Shown piece after piece: positions 31,890 through 40,348 of a stretch of DNA of 64,000 nt (within the stretch, counting starts at the first letter, position 1; every line of letters begins with the position of its first letter). The position numbers and the translations under genes are program-made. The DNA comes from Bactericera cockerelli (lineage: Eukaryota > Arthropoda > Insecta > Hemiptera > Triozidae), in contig CM044955.1 of the NCBI GenBank assembly GCA_024516035.1, positions 54,649,257-54,713,256 of the forward strand. Direction: 5' to 3'. The notes beneath the pieces are model-generated. The model saw only the letters and a list, made by a program, of their open reading frames with translations. It did not search any database and was not told the origin of the DNA.

Positions 31890-32264
31890 TAGGCTTTGTT
31901 TCGACTGAACTTGTGAGAGAGGGCGACCAGGGGCGGGCTGACGTCGAGAGGTGTTCACTAGAGATCGATGAGCGAGACTCCTGAGAGCGATGGTGTGACT
32001 CGGGAGTACTAACTGACTTGTCCCTCTTTTCTTAGGTTTATATACGAGTGTTTATCGATGGTACATTCCACATTCCTTGATAGACTTGCTCCTATGATCT
32101 GATTATTGTATTATCAGATCATATGAGTTATCTTCAGATTAAGTGGTTCATGTGTCATGTTTTGGCAAGGTGTCACTGTTATCTTCCATAGTCTTTATCT
32201 GAAGCCTATGGAATTTCTTACACTGATGTTATTCGCGGATGGCAGTGTTACTGTCCCTATGACA
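31890..32264 (-). repeat. 5' LTR of the gypsy-type element
   Basis: Identical to the other LTR except for two substitutions. A perfect 10-bp inverted repeat ATGATCTGAT/ATCAGATCAT with a 9-nt loop lies at 32094-32122 (and at 26889-26917 in the other LTR). No TGG-initiated primer-binding site is visible directly downstream; minus strand after the LTR reads TTGCGTCTACCCATTATTCC. Confidence 0.9.
32005..32045 (-). promoter_or_regulatory. LTR core promoter (TATA and initiator-like)
   Basis: Minus strand: CGTATATAAACC (TATA-like) followed about 30 nt later by AGTCAGTTAG, which contains TCAGT, the common insect initiator. The spacing fits a pol II start. The same sequence is in the other LTR. Confidence 0.5.
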
Positions 32265-32744
32265 TTATTATGATTGTTATTATTATTGTTATCATCATTA
32301 TCCCCACACATAACTCCACTTTCTCCAAAACGGCTTTGTGTGTTTTCATATTTTTTGTTCCTGTTCTTTTCATACCAAACCTTTTCCTATAGTAGTTTCT
32401 TCTGTAACAATGTTATGGAAAAGCTCGAGGTGTTTCAATGGTGCTTTTAATGCACAGTTGTAGGGATGAAACATTATCCTTCTTGAACCCTCTTCTATTT
32501 GAAAATAATACGATTTTCACGGGAAAAGTCTTCTTTGAACAATAGACACATCTCAGATGACAATCAGGACCCGGGAGGACTCGCTCTGCTCTGGCAGGTG
32601 AGAACTTTGCGTATTTTTCCTGTATTTTCTTTTCCTATCTTAATATAAATTATTTACTTCTTTATTTTTATTTGTAGGCAGTTTTATTCGTCTTTTATCT
32701 ATTCAAAAGTGTAAAAGAAATGCTCTGTCTGAGTAAAGAGGAAT
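32265..32744. other. Unassigned DNA after the gypsy-type element
   Basis: Begins with target duplication TTATT and (TTA)n-like sequence. No gene or repeat recognised. Confidence 0.4.
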
Positions 32745-33010
32745 CCTTACTGGCTTTTTAACAGGCCAATGTATGTAGCTTCAACTACCGTCTAAACAAA
32801 TGAGCATCGCTCAAGACCCAAAATGCAGTCTTTGTAACGAGGCCCCATAGACAGCAAAACACATTCTCTGTGAATGTGGAGCAGCCTCTCACGCTCGACT
32901 GAAACACTTCTCAAGGCTGATTCTAACGCCTAAAGAAGTTACCGGAATCAAATTTAAAAGAATCTTAAGCTATCTATGTATATTCATAGGTTTGATCTCT
33001 TTTAGAGTTA
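32745..33010 (+). pseudogene. LINE ORF2 C-terminal fragment (R1/Jockey-like)
   Basis: One frame reads LAFLTGQC, MSIAQDPKCSLCNEAP, a stop, then TAKHILCECGAASHARLKHF and LTPKEV. The pattern LTGHC...DP.C..C...ETA.HIL..C is the C-terminal zinc-binding segment of R1/Jockey-like ORF2 proteins. Stops within the frame and loss of everything upstream mark a decayed remnant. Confidence 0.65.
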
Positions 33011-33490
33011 CAGGGGCATGTCACAAAAGATTTATTTGAGGTCGCAGTGACAAAGAGCTTTCGTAGCCGACAGCCCTGCTTATACCAATACCAATCTATT
33101 CAATATAACTTCTAGCAGTCAAAGAACACATTTAATTCGTCTTTTATCTATTCAAAATTACTCCTAACAGTCAAAATCCTCCTTTTTTGTCCCTAATACT
33201 AGTTGATGAGGGTAGCAGATTTGTAGATTTCATGCAAATAGAGATTAAAACCTCTGTCTCGACTGACTTCTATGATAAAGAGAAGGTAAAGCAACAAACA
33301 AAAACTCTATTCGCTGAGTTAACGGGTTGTGTATATTATTTTCTACCACTTATAACCTTAATAAATCTCTCAACATTCATCTAAGTCTCAATGAGAAGCA
33401 CTGTAGCTTAACTCCATTACATAATAAAAGGCATATAACCCCACATACACATGAAAATTATTGTAAGTTTTACAATAGGTTCAAGTTAGG
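33011..33490. other. Unassigned DNA
   Basis: No gene recognised; the ORF at 33187-33384 has no domain. Confidence 0.35.
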
Positions 33491-33499
33491 GCTCTTTTT

Positions 33500-33845
33500 C
33501 TTTTATCCATATCTCTCTCTTTCCATTTCTCTCTCTCTCTCTCCTCTCCCTCCCTTTCTACCTTTCCCCCTCTTTCTTTCTCTGTCTCTACCTTTCCCCT
33601 CGCTCTCTCTTTCTACTTTTCCCTTTCTTGTTATTTCTCTCTCTACCTGTCCCTTTTTTTTTTGTTCTCTCTCTATCTTTTCCTGTCCCTGCTTCTTTAA
33701 TTTTCTCTCTTATTCTACCTCAGCCCAGATCTCTCTTTCTCTCTCTCTCATCATCCGTTAAACTCACCCCATTTCTTTCCATAAAAATTTCTTCCTCTCT
33801 TTCTATACCCCTCTTCCCTTAAACCATCCCCTTCGCCCCCCTCCC
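33500..33845 (+). repeat. CT-rich low-complexity tract
   Basis: CTCTCTTTC-type runs. Overlapping Ser/Leu/Pro-rich ORFs are composition artefacts. Confidence 0.85.
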
Positions 33846-33984
33846 TTGCTCCCCATCGGATACTCACTATTATAAAAAGTTTGATTGCATCGCTAAATCC
33901 TTCAACTTTTACTCACGGACATTTTATTAAAAAATCTACAACATAAAATCTACGTAGCTATATCTAATTTATTTATTGTATACG

Positions 33985-34215
33985 GACGTTATACTGATTA
34001 TAGACGTGGGCGGTGTCTACAGTAGGAGAACGTTTGACCTGGGTTCGAATCCCGGCTGGGTAGAAAATTTTCTACTCCGGACATTAGATATCCGGGGTCG
34101 ACTCTTACCTCGTGAGTAAATAAGAGTAGTTTCTTGTATGAGTAACGAAAAGTGGCGGCATTGTCAGAGATTGAAGAAAATAATCTAAAAGAATTATGGA
34201 AGTAAAAGAGTGATT
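33985..34215 (+). mobile_element. SINE-C-like tRNA-derived element
   Basis: GACCTGGGTTCGAATCCCGG (B-box GGTTCGAATCC) is followed by the family body: TATCCGGGGTCGACTCTTAC, CTCGTGAGTAAATAAGAG, TTGTATGAGTAACG and GTGGCGGCATTG. The A-box region is degenerate. Confidence 0.65.
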
Positions 34216-34275
34216 GCTGTGCTACCAATAAAATTATCCATAGGCTCTTGTTTCACTACAAAAAAAAACCATACA

Positions 34276-34523
34276 TCTTAATATATAAATGTCAAAGACA
34301 CTCACTGACCACTGACCACTGACCACTGACTGATCATCGCTCTACAGCCCAAACCGTAATACCTAGAAAGCTGAAATTTGGTAGGTAGCTTTGTCTTATA
34401 GTCTAGATGTGCAATAAGACGGGATTTTTCGAAACTCCCAATACAACACCTGCCATTGGCGAAAAAGGATTTTTTGCTTTCACGGCCATGCCTCGGCCCG
34501 CAAAGCGGGCGACAGCCCGCTAG
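34276..34523 (+). mobile_element. Short non-autonomous Helitron
   Basis: Starts TCTTAATATATAAATG after an A and ends CCGCTAG before a T, matching the Helitron 5'-TC / 3'-CTRR rule and insertion between A and T. A stem-loop GCCCGCAAAGCGGGC ends ten bases before the terminal CTAG. Internal AGCTGAAATTTGGTAGGTAG is typical of arthropod Helitron ends. CACTGAC is tandemly repeated near the 5' end. 248 bp with no coding capacity, so it depends on a Rep/helicase elsewhere. Confidence 0.8.
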
Positions 34524-34802
34524 TTCATATATAAAGACGTTATATTAGAAGTAAATGACTATAATATAACATATAACAGTCATATACTTATTATAGGTAT
34601 ATGAAGAGTAAATAAATGACATCATATCAGGAGTATATGGACGCAATAACACGAGAATAGAACAGAGCTCACAACCCTTCAAATTCTTGAGAAAAACTTT
34701 TCAAACTTAATTCTCATGTGAGCTCTTAGCATTTTCTTCTGTAGGGGAAGATATATCCTGTGCATCCATTAAGCCACGATACAATGAAATCCATGTTATA
34801 GT

Positions 34803-34900
34803 CTGCTGTTATAAACCGACCTCAGTAACTCTATGGATAGGGTGGCAGAATAGTAAACTGAAGGTCGGGTATTCGAGTCCCAAGTAATTAAAAAAAAAAT
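34803..34900 (+). mobile_element. SINE-B-like tRNA-derived fragment
   Basis: GACCTCAGTAACTCTATGGA, TAGGGTGGCAG and GGGTATTCGAGTCCC (B-box-like), then an A-rich end. The body after the tRNA-like part is missing or diverged. Confidence 0.5.
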
Positions 34901-35059
34901 TAATAGTATAACGAGTTCGAGTAGTTGTGACTTCACCATTGTGATTAAAACAAATATGATAACTTGTTTAATGCTTTTATAACATCTCTTAGTGAGTCTT
35001 CTTGCCAGGTATATGACTATGTTCTATGTATTTAACTATGTATTACTATGTTTTGGATT

Positions 35060-35245
35060 TGAACATACTTTTCAAGTGCTAAGGTCATATTGAGACCGAG
35101 GTTTTACCACATTAACCTCGCCCAGCCTGGGTAGGGCTGGGAATAGTCAGTAACACGACTCACGAGGTTTTGAATTTGAGTTATCACCGATCGTAGTCTT
35201 AACCTCGCTGGACGTTGATAACGAGAACTGGTTTCTCTTCTTAAC
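35060..35245 (-). mobile_element. 5S-SINE, decayed copy
   Basis: Minus strand: CCAGTTCTCG, CAACGTCCAGCGAGGTTAAG and ACTACGATCGGTGA (5S-like), then CCTACCCAGGCTGGGCGAGG (body) and a diverged tail. The first ~25 nt of the head are not recognisable. Confidence 0.65.
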
Positions 35246-35584
35246 AAGATTTAAGACGTGATAAATAAATTTAATAAATTCAATTATATTGCTCTTTATG
35301 AGTAGTTAAGTTGAAGAATATTAATTTCGGGTGCCGTATGAGGTATGAGGGTATGTTGAAATATTGCAGCCCAGTGAGAATTTCAGCTGCGTTAGAAATC
35401 CCTAAGTTTAACACAACTGGTATTTCCAGGAACGATTTGTAACAAGTAACATGGATCAGAAGAGTTCCTCCTGCTTCAAAAAAAAGAAGAAAACAAGAGA
35501 AAAATGTGTTTTTTGTGTTATTATAGCACAACTTTAGTGGGTAGCGCAGAATTATAGGACTTTTCCATATCTTCAATATCCTAA

Positions 35585-35782
35585 TATCTTATTTTTGCAT
35601 ATAATTCCGCCAGTGGTCGCTGCTTCCACTAAAGCAGCTACTCATTTTTCCACACGAGGTATGAGTGGACCCCGAACACCCAATTATAGAGCATAAAAAA
35701 TCCTGCCCCGCTGGGAATCGAACCCAGGTCACCGTGCGTGCAATGCCAAGCGCGCTAACTCACTCGGCCACGGTGACTACTC
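35585..35782 (-). mobile_element. SINE-C (tRNA-derived), long copy
   Basis: Minus strand: GTAGTCACCGTGGCCGAGTG (35780-35761), GCGCTTGGCATTGCACGCAC, B-box GGTTCGATTCC (35724-35714), then GGTCCACTCATACCTCGTG, AAATGAGTAGCTGC and GCGACCACTGGCGG. This is the best reference copy of the family in the window. Confidence 0.8.
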
Positions 35783-35785
35783 GAA

Positions 35786-36439
35786 AATAGTTCGAGTGAG
35801 AAGAGAGTGATAGATGGGAAAAGAGAAAGAGTAAAGAGAGAGATATGGCAAGAGAGAAGGAGTGAGACAGAAAGATAATGCGATAAAGAGAGAGAAAACA
35901 AGTGCGAGGAAAAAGAGAAAGATTAAGAGAGAGAAAGCTTCCATGCAATCCACCCCATTGATTCTCTTAGAGAAATTTAATTTCAATAATGTAATGGAAA
36001 CGAAATCCGTACACTACTGTTTTAGGTTTTTTTACCATTGCGCAACTCGAAGTAAAACCTCGTTTTTTTTCAAGATCGTTTGAAAGTTTGTTAAAGCACT
36101 TCGTGAAATTCAACTAACAACAACTATTTACAGCACACCTAGGTACCTACCTACTTACCCATATACATATGTTTGTATTGTATTGAGAAATGAAGTGTTG
36201 GTAGTGGAAGAGAAGAAGTGTTAACCCATGAGTGGTGCGAAAAAAAAAGTTCAAAGAGTGGTGTGGTGTAGAGAAAAAATTTAAAATATTTATTTTCCCA
36301 TTTTTAGGCGATTTTTTGTAAAATATTCTTAACTTAAAAAATATGCTGAATCAGTATTGGAAAAGAAGAAGAAATCTAGCTTACGAAGTATGCTCAATCT
36401 TCGTTAGGTAATTATTGAATATTTGTTTATAGTAAGATA
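35786..36439. other. Unassigned; purine-rich microsatellite then AT-rich DNA
   Basis: 35800-35940 is GA-rich (AGAGAGAAA-type). The rest has no recognisable feature; CTACCTACCTAC-like repeats lie at 36139-36160. Confidence 0.45.
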
Positions 36440-36590
36440 AGAAAAGTAAAAAGCGGGACATTTTAATGATTTTTGTCAAAAGCGGGACATTTTAGCGTCC
36501 CGAAGAGATCGCACGGGACAGCGGGACAAACGGCTCCAAAGCGGGACCGTCCCGCCGAAAGCGGGACGTATGGTCACCCTAGTTATAAGT
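36440..36590. repeat. GCGGGAC-rich end of an unidentified DNA transposon
   Basis: Repeated AAAGCGGGACATTTTA, a near-palindrome GCGGGACCGTCCCGC and a right end GTATGGTCACCCTA. TAGGGTGACCATACGTCCCG on the minus strand looks like a terminal inverted repeat, but the matching left end was not found. Confidence 0.4.
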
Positions 36591-36594
36591 CCCT

Positions 36595-36685
36595 TTTAAC
36601 TACCAAGCAAAACAAGGTTGAAACCTCCATTTACCGAGTAATTACTATCTACCTGACCACACTAACCTCACCCAGCCTTGGATGT

Positions 36686-36716
<31 letters not shown>
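36595..36716 (-). mobile_element. 5S-SINE tail fragment plus A-run
   Basis: CCCTTTTAACTACCAAGC, TTGAAACCTCCATTTACCG and CACTAACCTCACCCAGCC are antisense to the SINE body. A ~30-nt A-run follows (36687-36715), on the opposite side from the SINE's own A-tail. Confidence 0.5.
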
Positions 36717-36718
<2 letters not shown>

Positions 36719-37003
36719 CAATAGGAATATCATTGATCCAAAACTTTCTATGGATTTCATCAATTTACCTTGCAGTGACCCTCCTCTCCTTTTTGCCTCG
36801 CCACTTTTCGACCGCCTGTTGCTTCACTCGCTTGTGTATCACCCTCAGTTTTTAATGGATTGGTGTCTCCTATCAGAACTTTATCATTGTGTTGTTTTAA
36901 AGGGTGGAGTCCACACTGGCTGGTGTGTCCTTGTTCTGACCCTTCCCGCCTTCTTATTCCTCCTCAACTTCTTACCCCCGCCTACTTCTTGTTATACCCT
37001 TTA

Positions 37004-37165
37004 CAATAATAGTATCGCCTTATTTATACTCCCCGACTAGGACCAACTAGTTCCATTATTCCAGCACTCCGTTCTGAATGGTCCAAACACCTTGATACTT
37101 ACCTTCACCGAAATAATGAGACATTCTAGACATAATCTGGTAGTTTAAATAAGGCGATATTATTG
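37004..37165. repeat. Inverted pair of SINE-D-like tails (MITE-like)
   Basis: CAATAATAGTATCGCC at 37004 and GGCGATATTATTG ending at 37165 face each other as inverted ends of ~24-27 bp. The same terminal sequence ends the SINE-D element at 43283. It could be a MITE or two SINE tails back to back. Confidence 0.55.
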
Positions 37166-37229
37166 TTTTTAATAACTAAATTCCAAAATAAACTAGCGCA
37201 GTTTGAACCCCACAAATATCTTCGATGAT

Positions 37230-37325
37230 AAAATTGTGCACTTTGTGTCTCCACTAACTTCGAGTAGGAATTTACAATAAAATGGTGCACTTTGCATATC
37301 CACTAACTGCGAGTGTAGCTGTGTA
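37230..37325 (+). repeat. 49-bp repeat family, two units
   Basis: GTGCACTTTG recurs at 37236 and 37285, each followed by TCCACTAACT. Related units lie at 39981 and 40027. Confidence 0.7.
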
Positions 37326-37330
37326 GGTAT

Positions 37331-38095
37331 CAATAATCAAACACCTCGGCCGAGGTGTGAAGAACGCCTATACAAAGAAAGAGACAGCCCGGCAGAGTGT
37401 AAGGTTACGGAAAACATAGTTCCCATGCATTTCATGTACTTTCAGCCAACGAAAAGTGTAGCATGAATTTCAAAAATTGCGATTTTTATTACAGAAATGG
37501 ACTCTACGTTGAAAAATACATTGATTTGACTTTTTGTTTGACTTCCTAGGCCAACGGGAACCCTATTTTCGAGACCCCCCAACAATCGTGAAAGACATGA
37601 AAAGATTCATAATTTTTTTTTTTTTTTTTTTTTTCTGTTTTTTTTTTCATACGGATCCTTTGAGACCCGACTTCGTGTCTTTAACTTGGCACTGAAGATT
37701 AAGTGAGGTGTCTAAAGTGATCAAGATATAATGGAGATGAGCCCGGACCAAAAAAAAATTCTAAATTTTAAGCGGGCGGCCCATTAGGGCGGCTTCGGGT
37801 TTTGGGAGCTCAAATCGGGAATTGAAGGATAATACTAATCTTAAGTGGTATCAAATGAAAGATCTTGATGAGCAGATATCAAATTTATTGATTTTATTCC
37901 CTCATCCGGTTCATTGGGTGGCACCTGGTGGCCTTTTCATTTTCTTTGGCGGGTAGGTACCTTCGAATCCTTAGCTTAGTGGTCAGATCTTGGCCAGTAT
38001 ATATTTTTCGAGATGACCTCGCTCTCTCACTGCAAAATTTTAATGTTTAAGTTTCCAAGTATTAATTTAGTTAGTTCATTTTCCGTCCGTTTCTT
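37331..38095. other. Unassigned DNA
   Basis: Contains a T-run at 37613-37634. No gene; GGCGGCCCATTAGGGCGGC near 37773 is GC-rich. Confidence 0.4.
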
Positions 38096-38104
38096 CAGAA
38101 GATA

Positions 38105-38345
38105 ACTTTGTCTATTGGTAGCATGCTCGACCTGCCATCCAGTCAGCATGGGTTCGAATCCTGGCGTGGACGAAATTTTTTAGCTCTATATTTTCAATTT
38201 GGGCTTAACGTTGTTTTCGTTTTCCGATCTTTATATTTGATCTTCATGACGACCCCATTACCCTCGCGAGGAAAATTTTAGTAGTTGCAGAATTGGCCAA
38301 TGACCTGTGGCGGCATTACGAGATTGATTTTGGACAATCATGGTT
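38105..38345 (+). mobile_element. SINE-C-like tRNA-derived element
   Basis: TTGGTAGCATGCTCGACCTG and CATGGGTTCGAATCCTGG (B-box GGTTCGAATCC), followed by the family body (CTCGCGAGGAAAATTTTAG, CTGTGGCGGCATTACGAG). The middle part is expanded compared with other copies. Confidence 0.65.
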
Positions 38346-38414
38346 GGATGGAGATAAAATATGATGAATTAGCTCTCATAATGTCGATGCTACTCACTAA
38401 AAGTTGTGACAAAG

Positions 38415-38600
38415 TAGTGACTTTGGCCAAGTGGGTAGCATACTAGGCTTGCACGCACCATGACTTGGGTTCGATCCCCTTCAGGGAATTTTTTTTTCTC
38501 TGTCCATTATGTCCGGGGTACACTCATACCTCGTGAGGTATTGATAAGGGACGTCACCACTGAGTTCTCTCCCGCTCATGGTTTTATCAACACCAAATTG
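38415..38600 (+). mobile_element. SINE-C, copy
   Basis: GTAGTGACTTTGGCCAAGTG, TAGGCTTGCACGCACC, GGGTTCGATCCCC and GTACACTCATACCTCGTGAG follow the family order. The 3' part departs after the CTCGTGAGG block. Confidence 0.7.
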
Positions 38601-38702
38601 TCTCCCGTCGCGTCGCTTGCATTTTTACCTGATTTTATACCTACATAGTTTAGGCCTAGCATAAAAATTATAATCGAAACACCTCGGAATCATTGATATA
38701 GA

Positions 38703-38850
38703 CCTGAGGCATGCCCTTCTATATATTTACCTAACCCTACTATAAACCCGAGGCATTGCCTTCTATGTATTATCCCTAACCCTACTATATTCCTGAGGCA
38801 TGGCCCTCTATGTATTTTACCTAACTCTACTATACACTGAAGGCATTGCC
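38703..38850 (+). repeat. 44-45-bp tandem repeat, 3.3 copies
   Basis: GAGGCAT-type starts at 38706, 38750, 38795 and about 38839, each followed by CCTTCTATGTATTT and CCTAACCCTACTAT. A few substitutions per unit. Confidence 0.85.
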
Positions 38851-39424
38851 TTTCATTAGTTAGTGATTTTAAAGATTTCCTTATAAAAGGCCTATTCTTT
38901 TATAAAAATGATAATTTTATAGTTTTCATTTTCTTAAATACCTAATGTAAAAAAGCATGGTCTTATTTCCGGGAGAGATACTCGTGGTGACCCCTGCAAC
39001 AAGGTGGAGCGAATTGGGGTAAGAAAAGGTCAACGGGAGAGAACTCATTACCTCACCTTGATAAGGTGATAACAAAATAATTTCTTTGGCATTTGTAAAT
39101 CCAGGTGTTTTATTGTCCCTCATAGGAGGCTCCGAGGTCTATTAAGCATTGAAAGATAAACCTAATCATGTGGAGTATAGACTCAAAAGGTCTTGCATTG
39201 CAAATTTATATATTATTTACTCTCTTTGAGGACTCAGGGGGCCAAATCTGTTATCCAAATACATATTATTGACCTTAGAAAAATTAAATACGTACTGCTT
39301 AAAACTATATCTTAAAAAAAAAGACAACTTGGTACATTCACATTTTCCCAGCTTATTTACTTTTGTTATTTTCATAATGTTTCAGTAGTGTATGAACCTA
39401 TATTTTCGTACAAAAAGAACTGAT
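38851..39424. other. Unassigned DNA
   Basis: No gene. AGAGAACTCATTACCTCACC at about 39038 partly mirrors the region at 38535-38580 in inverted orientation. Confidence 0.35.
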
Positions 39425-39974
39425 ATCCCCCCAAAAACACCACTTAGTGGTTAAAAAAGAAGAACGCCTCACTCAAAAGAATGATTATAATTAGCTAAAA
39501 ATAAATGATATCAAATTTATTGAGAACACCTTACCCCCTCTCTTTCTATATCTCTGCACTCCTCTCTGAATTTATTCCTCTTATGTTTATCTTTCTTTAT
39601 CCTTTCTAGGGGTCATCCCAAACTTGATTTCTCTTTAAATTTACTTGTTGCACGGCAATAAAAAATGGCGGTCGCGGTGTAATTTTCTCGATTCAAATCA
39701 AATAAGTTCAGAAAAATCATACTCCGACCGCCATTTTTTATTGCCGTGCAACAAGTAAATTTAAAGAGAAATCAAGTTTGGGATGACCCCTAGAAAGGAT
39801 AAAGAAAGATAAATATAAGAGGAATAAATTCAGAGAGGAGTGCAGAGATATAGAAAGAGAGGGGGTAAGGTGTTCTCAATAAATTTGATATCATTTATTT
39901 TTAGCTAATTATAATCATTCTTTTGAGTGAGGCGTTCTTCTTTTTTAACCACGAAGTGGTGTTTTTGGGGGGAT
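39425..39974. repeat. 550-bp near-perfect palindrome (250-bp arms)
   Basis: Left arm 39425-39674 and right arm 39725-39974 are exact reverse complements over 250 bp apart from two mismatches that I could find (in CCACTTAGTGG and near CTTATGTTTATC), with a 50-bp spacer. Outer ends are ATCCCCCC and GGGGGGAT. Inner ends carry ATGGCGGTCG. AACTG occurs just outside each arm (39419-39423 region and 39976-39980) and may be a target duplication. No ORF. Possible natures: a foldback transposon, an inverted duplication, or a hairpin-RNA locus. Confidence 0.95.
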
Positions 39975-39979
39975 CAACT

Positions 39980-40060
39980 GGTTCACTTTGCATCTCCACT
40001 AATTTCAAACGTAAAATATTATAGTGGTGCACTTTGCATACCTACGCTTCTTAATTTCTA
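39980..40060 (+). repeat. 49-bp repeat family, two further units
   Basis: GTTCACTTTGCATCTCCACT at 39981 and GTGCACTTTGCATACC at 40027, related to 37230-37325. It begins where the palindrome ends. Confidence 0.65.
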
Positions 40061-40063
40061 TTG

Positions 40064-40348
40064 AAAACTGGTGTAGCCAGCGTCGATGGCATGTTGAATA
40101 CACCGGTTCCCTTCAGAACACCGAAGTTAAGCGACATCCAGCGAGGTTAAGACTTGGATGGGTGACCATTCAAATTCTAATTCTCGTGACGCTGGCTTTT
40201 CCCGGCCCCACTCAGGCTGGGTGAGGTCAATGTGAGTAGCAGGTTTGTGAGTTTCCTGCGAATGGAGGGTAAAACCCCCGTCGTGATATGACCATGGCAG
40301 TTGAAAGCGACGTTAAACCCCACTTAAAAAAAAAAAAAAAACTGGTGT
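40064..40348 (+). mobile_element. 5S-SINE, youngest full-length copy
   Basis: Flanked by AAAACTGGTGT at 40064-40074 and 40338-40348. The 5S-like head 40076-40196 has perfectly paired ends GCCAGCGTC/GACGCTGGC and keeps GAAGTTAAGC and CTTGGATGGGTGACC. The body is GGTGAGGTCAATGTGAG and GAATGGAGGGTAAAACCCCC. The tail is GTTGAAAGCGACGTTAAACC (40300-40319), CCACTT and A(n). About 98% identical to 16683-16972. Confidence 0.93.

Larger units (their letters stand above)
26685..32264 (-). mobile_element. Ty3/gypsy-type LTR retrotransposon, internally deleted
   Basis: Two 375-bp direct LTRs (26685-27059, 31890-32264) differ at two positions and are flanked by TTATT on both sides. On the minus strand the order is LTR, leader, gag, protease, start of RT, start of RNase H, integrase C-terminus, an extra ORF, polypurine tract, LTR. 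The catalytic core of RT, most of RNase H, and the integrase zinc finger and DDE core are gone. At 5580 bp it is a deletion derivative that would need enzymes from a complete relative. LTR similarity says insertion was recent. Confidence 0.9.

Noticed and set aside
35714..35780. tRNA-like sequence with good A- and B-boxes
   Set aside because: The acceptor and anticodon arms do not form a proper tRNA, and the sequence continues into a repeated SINE body.
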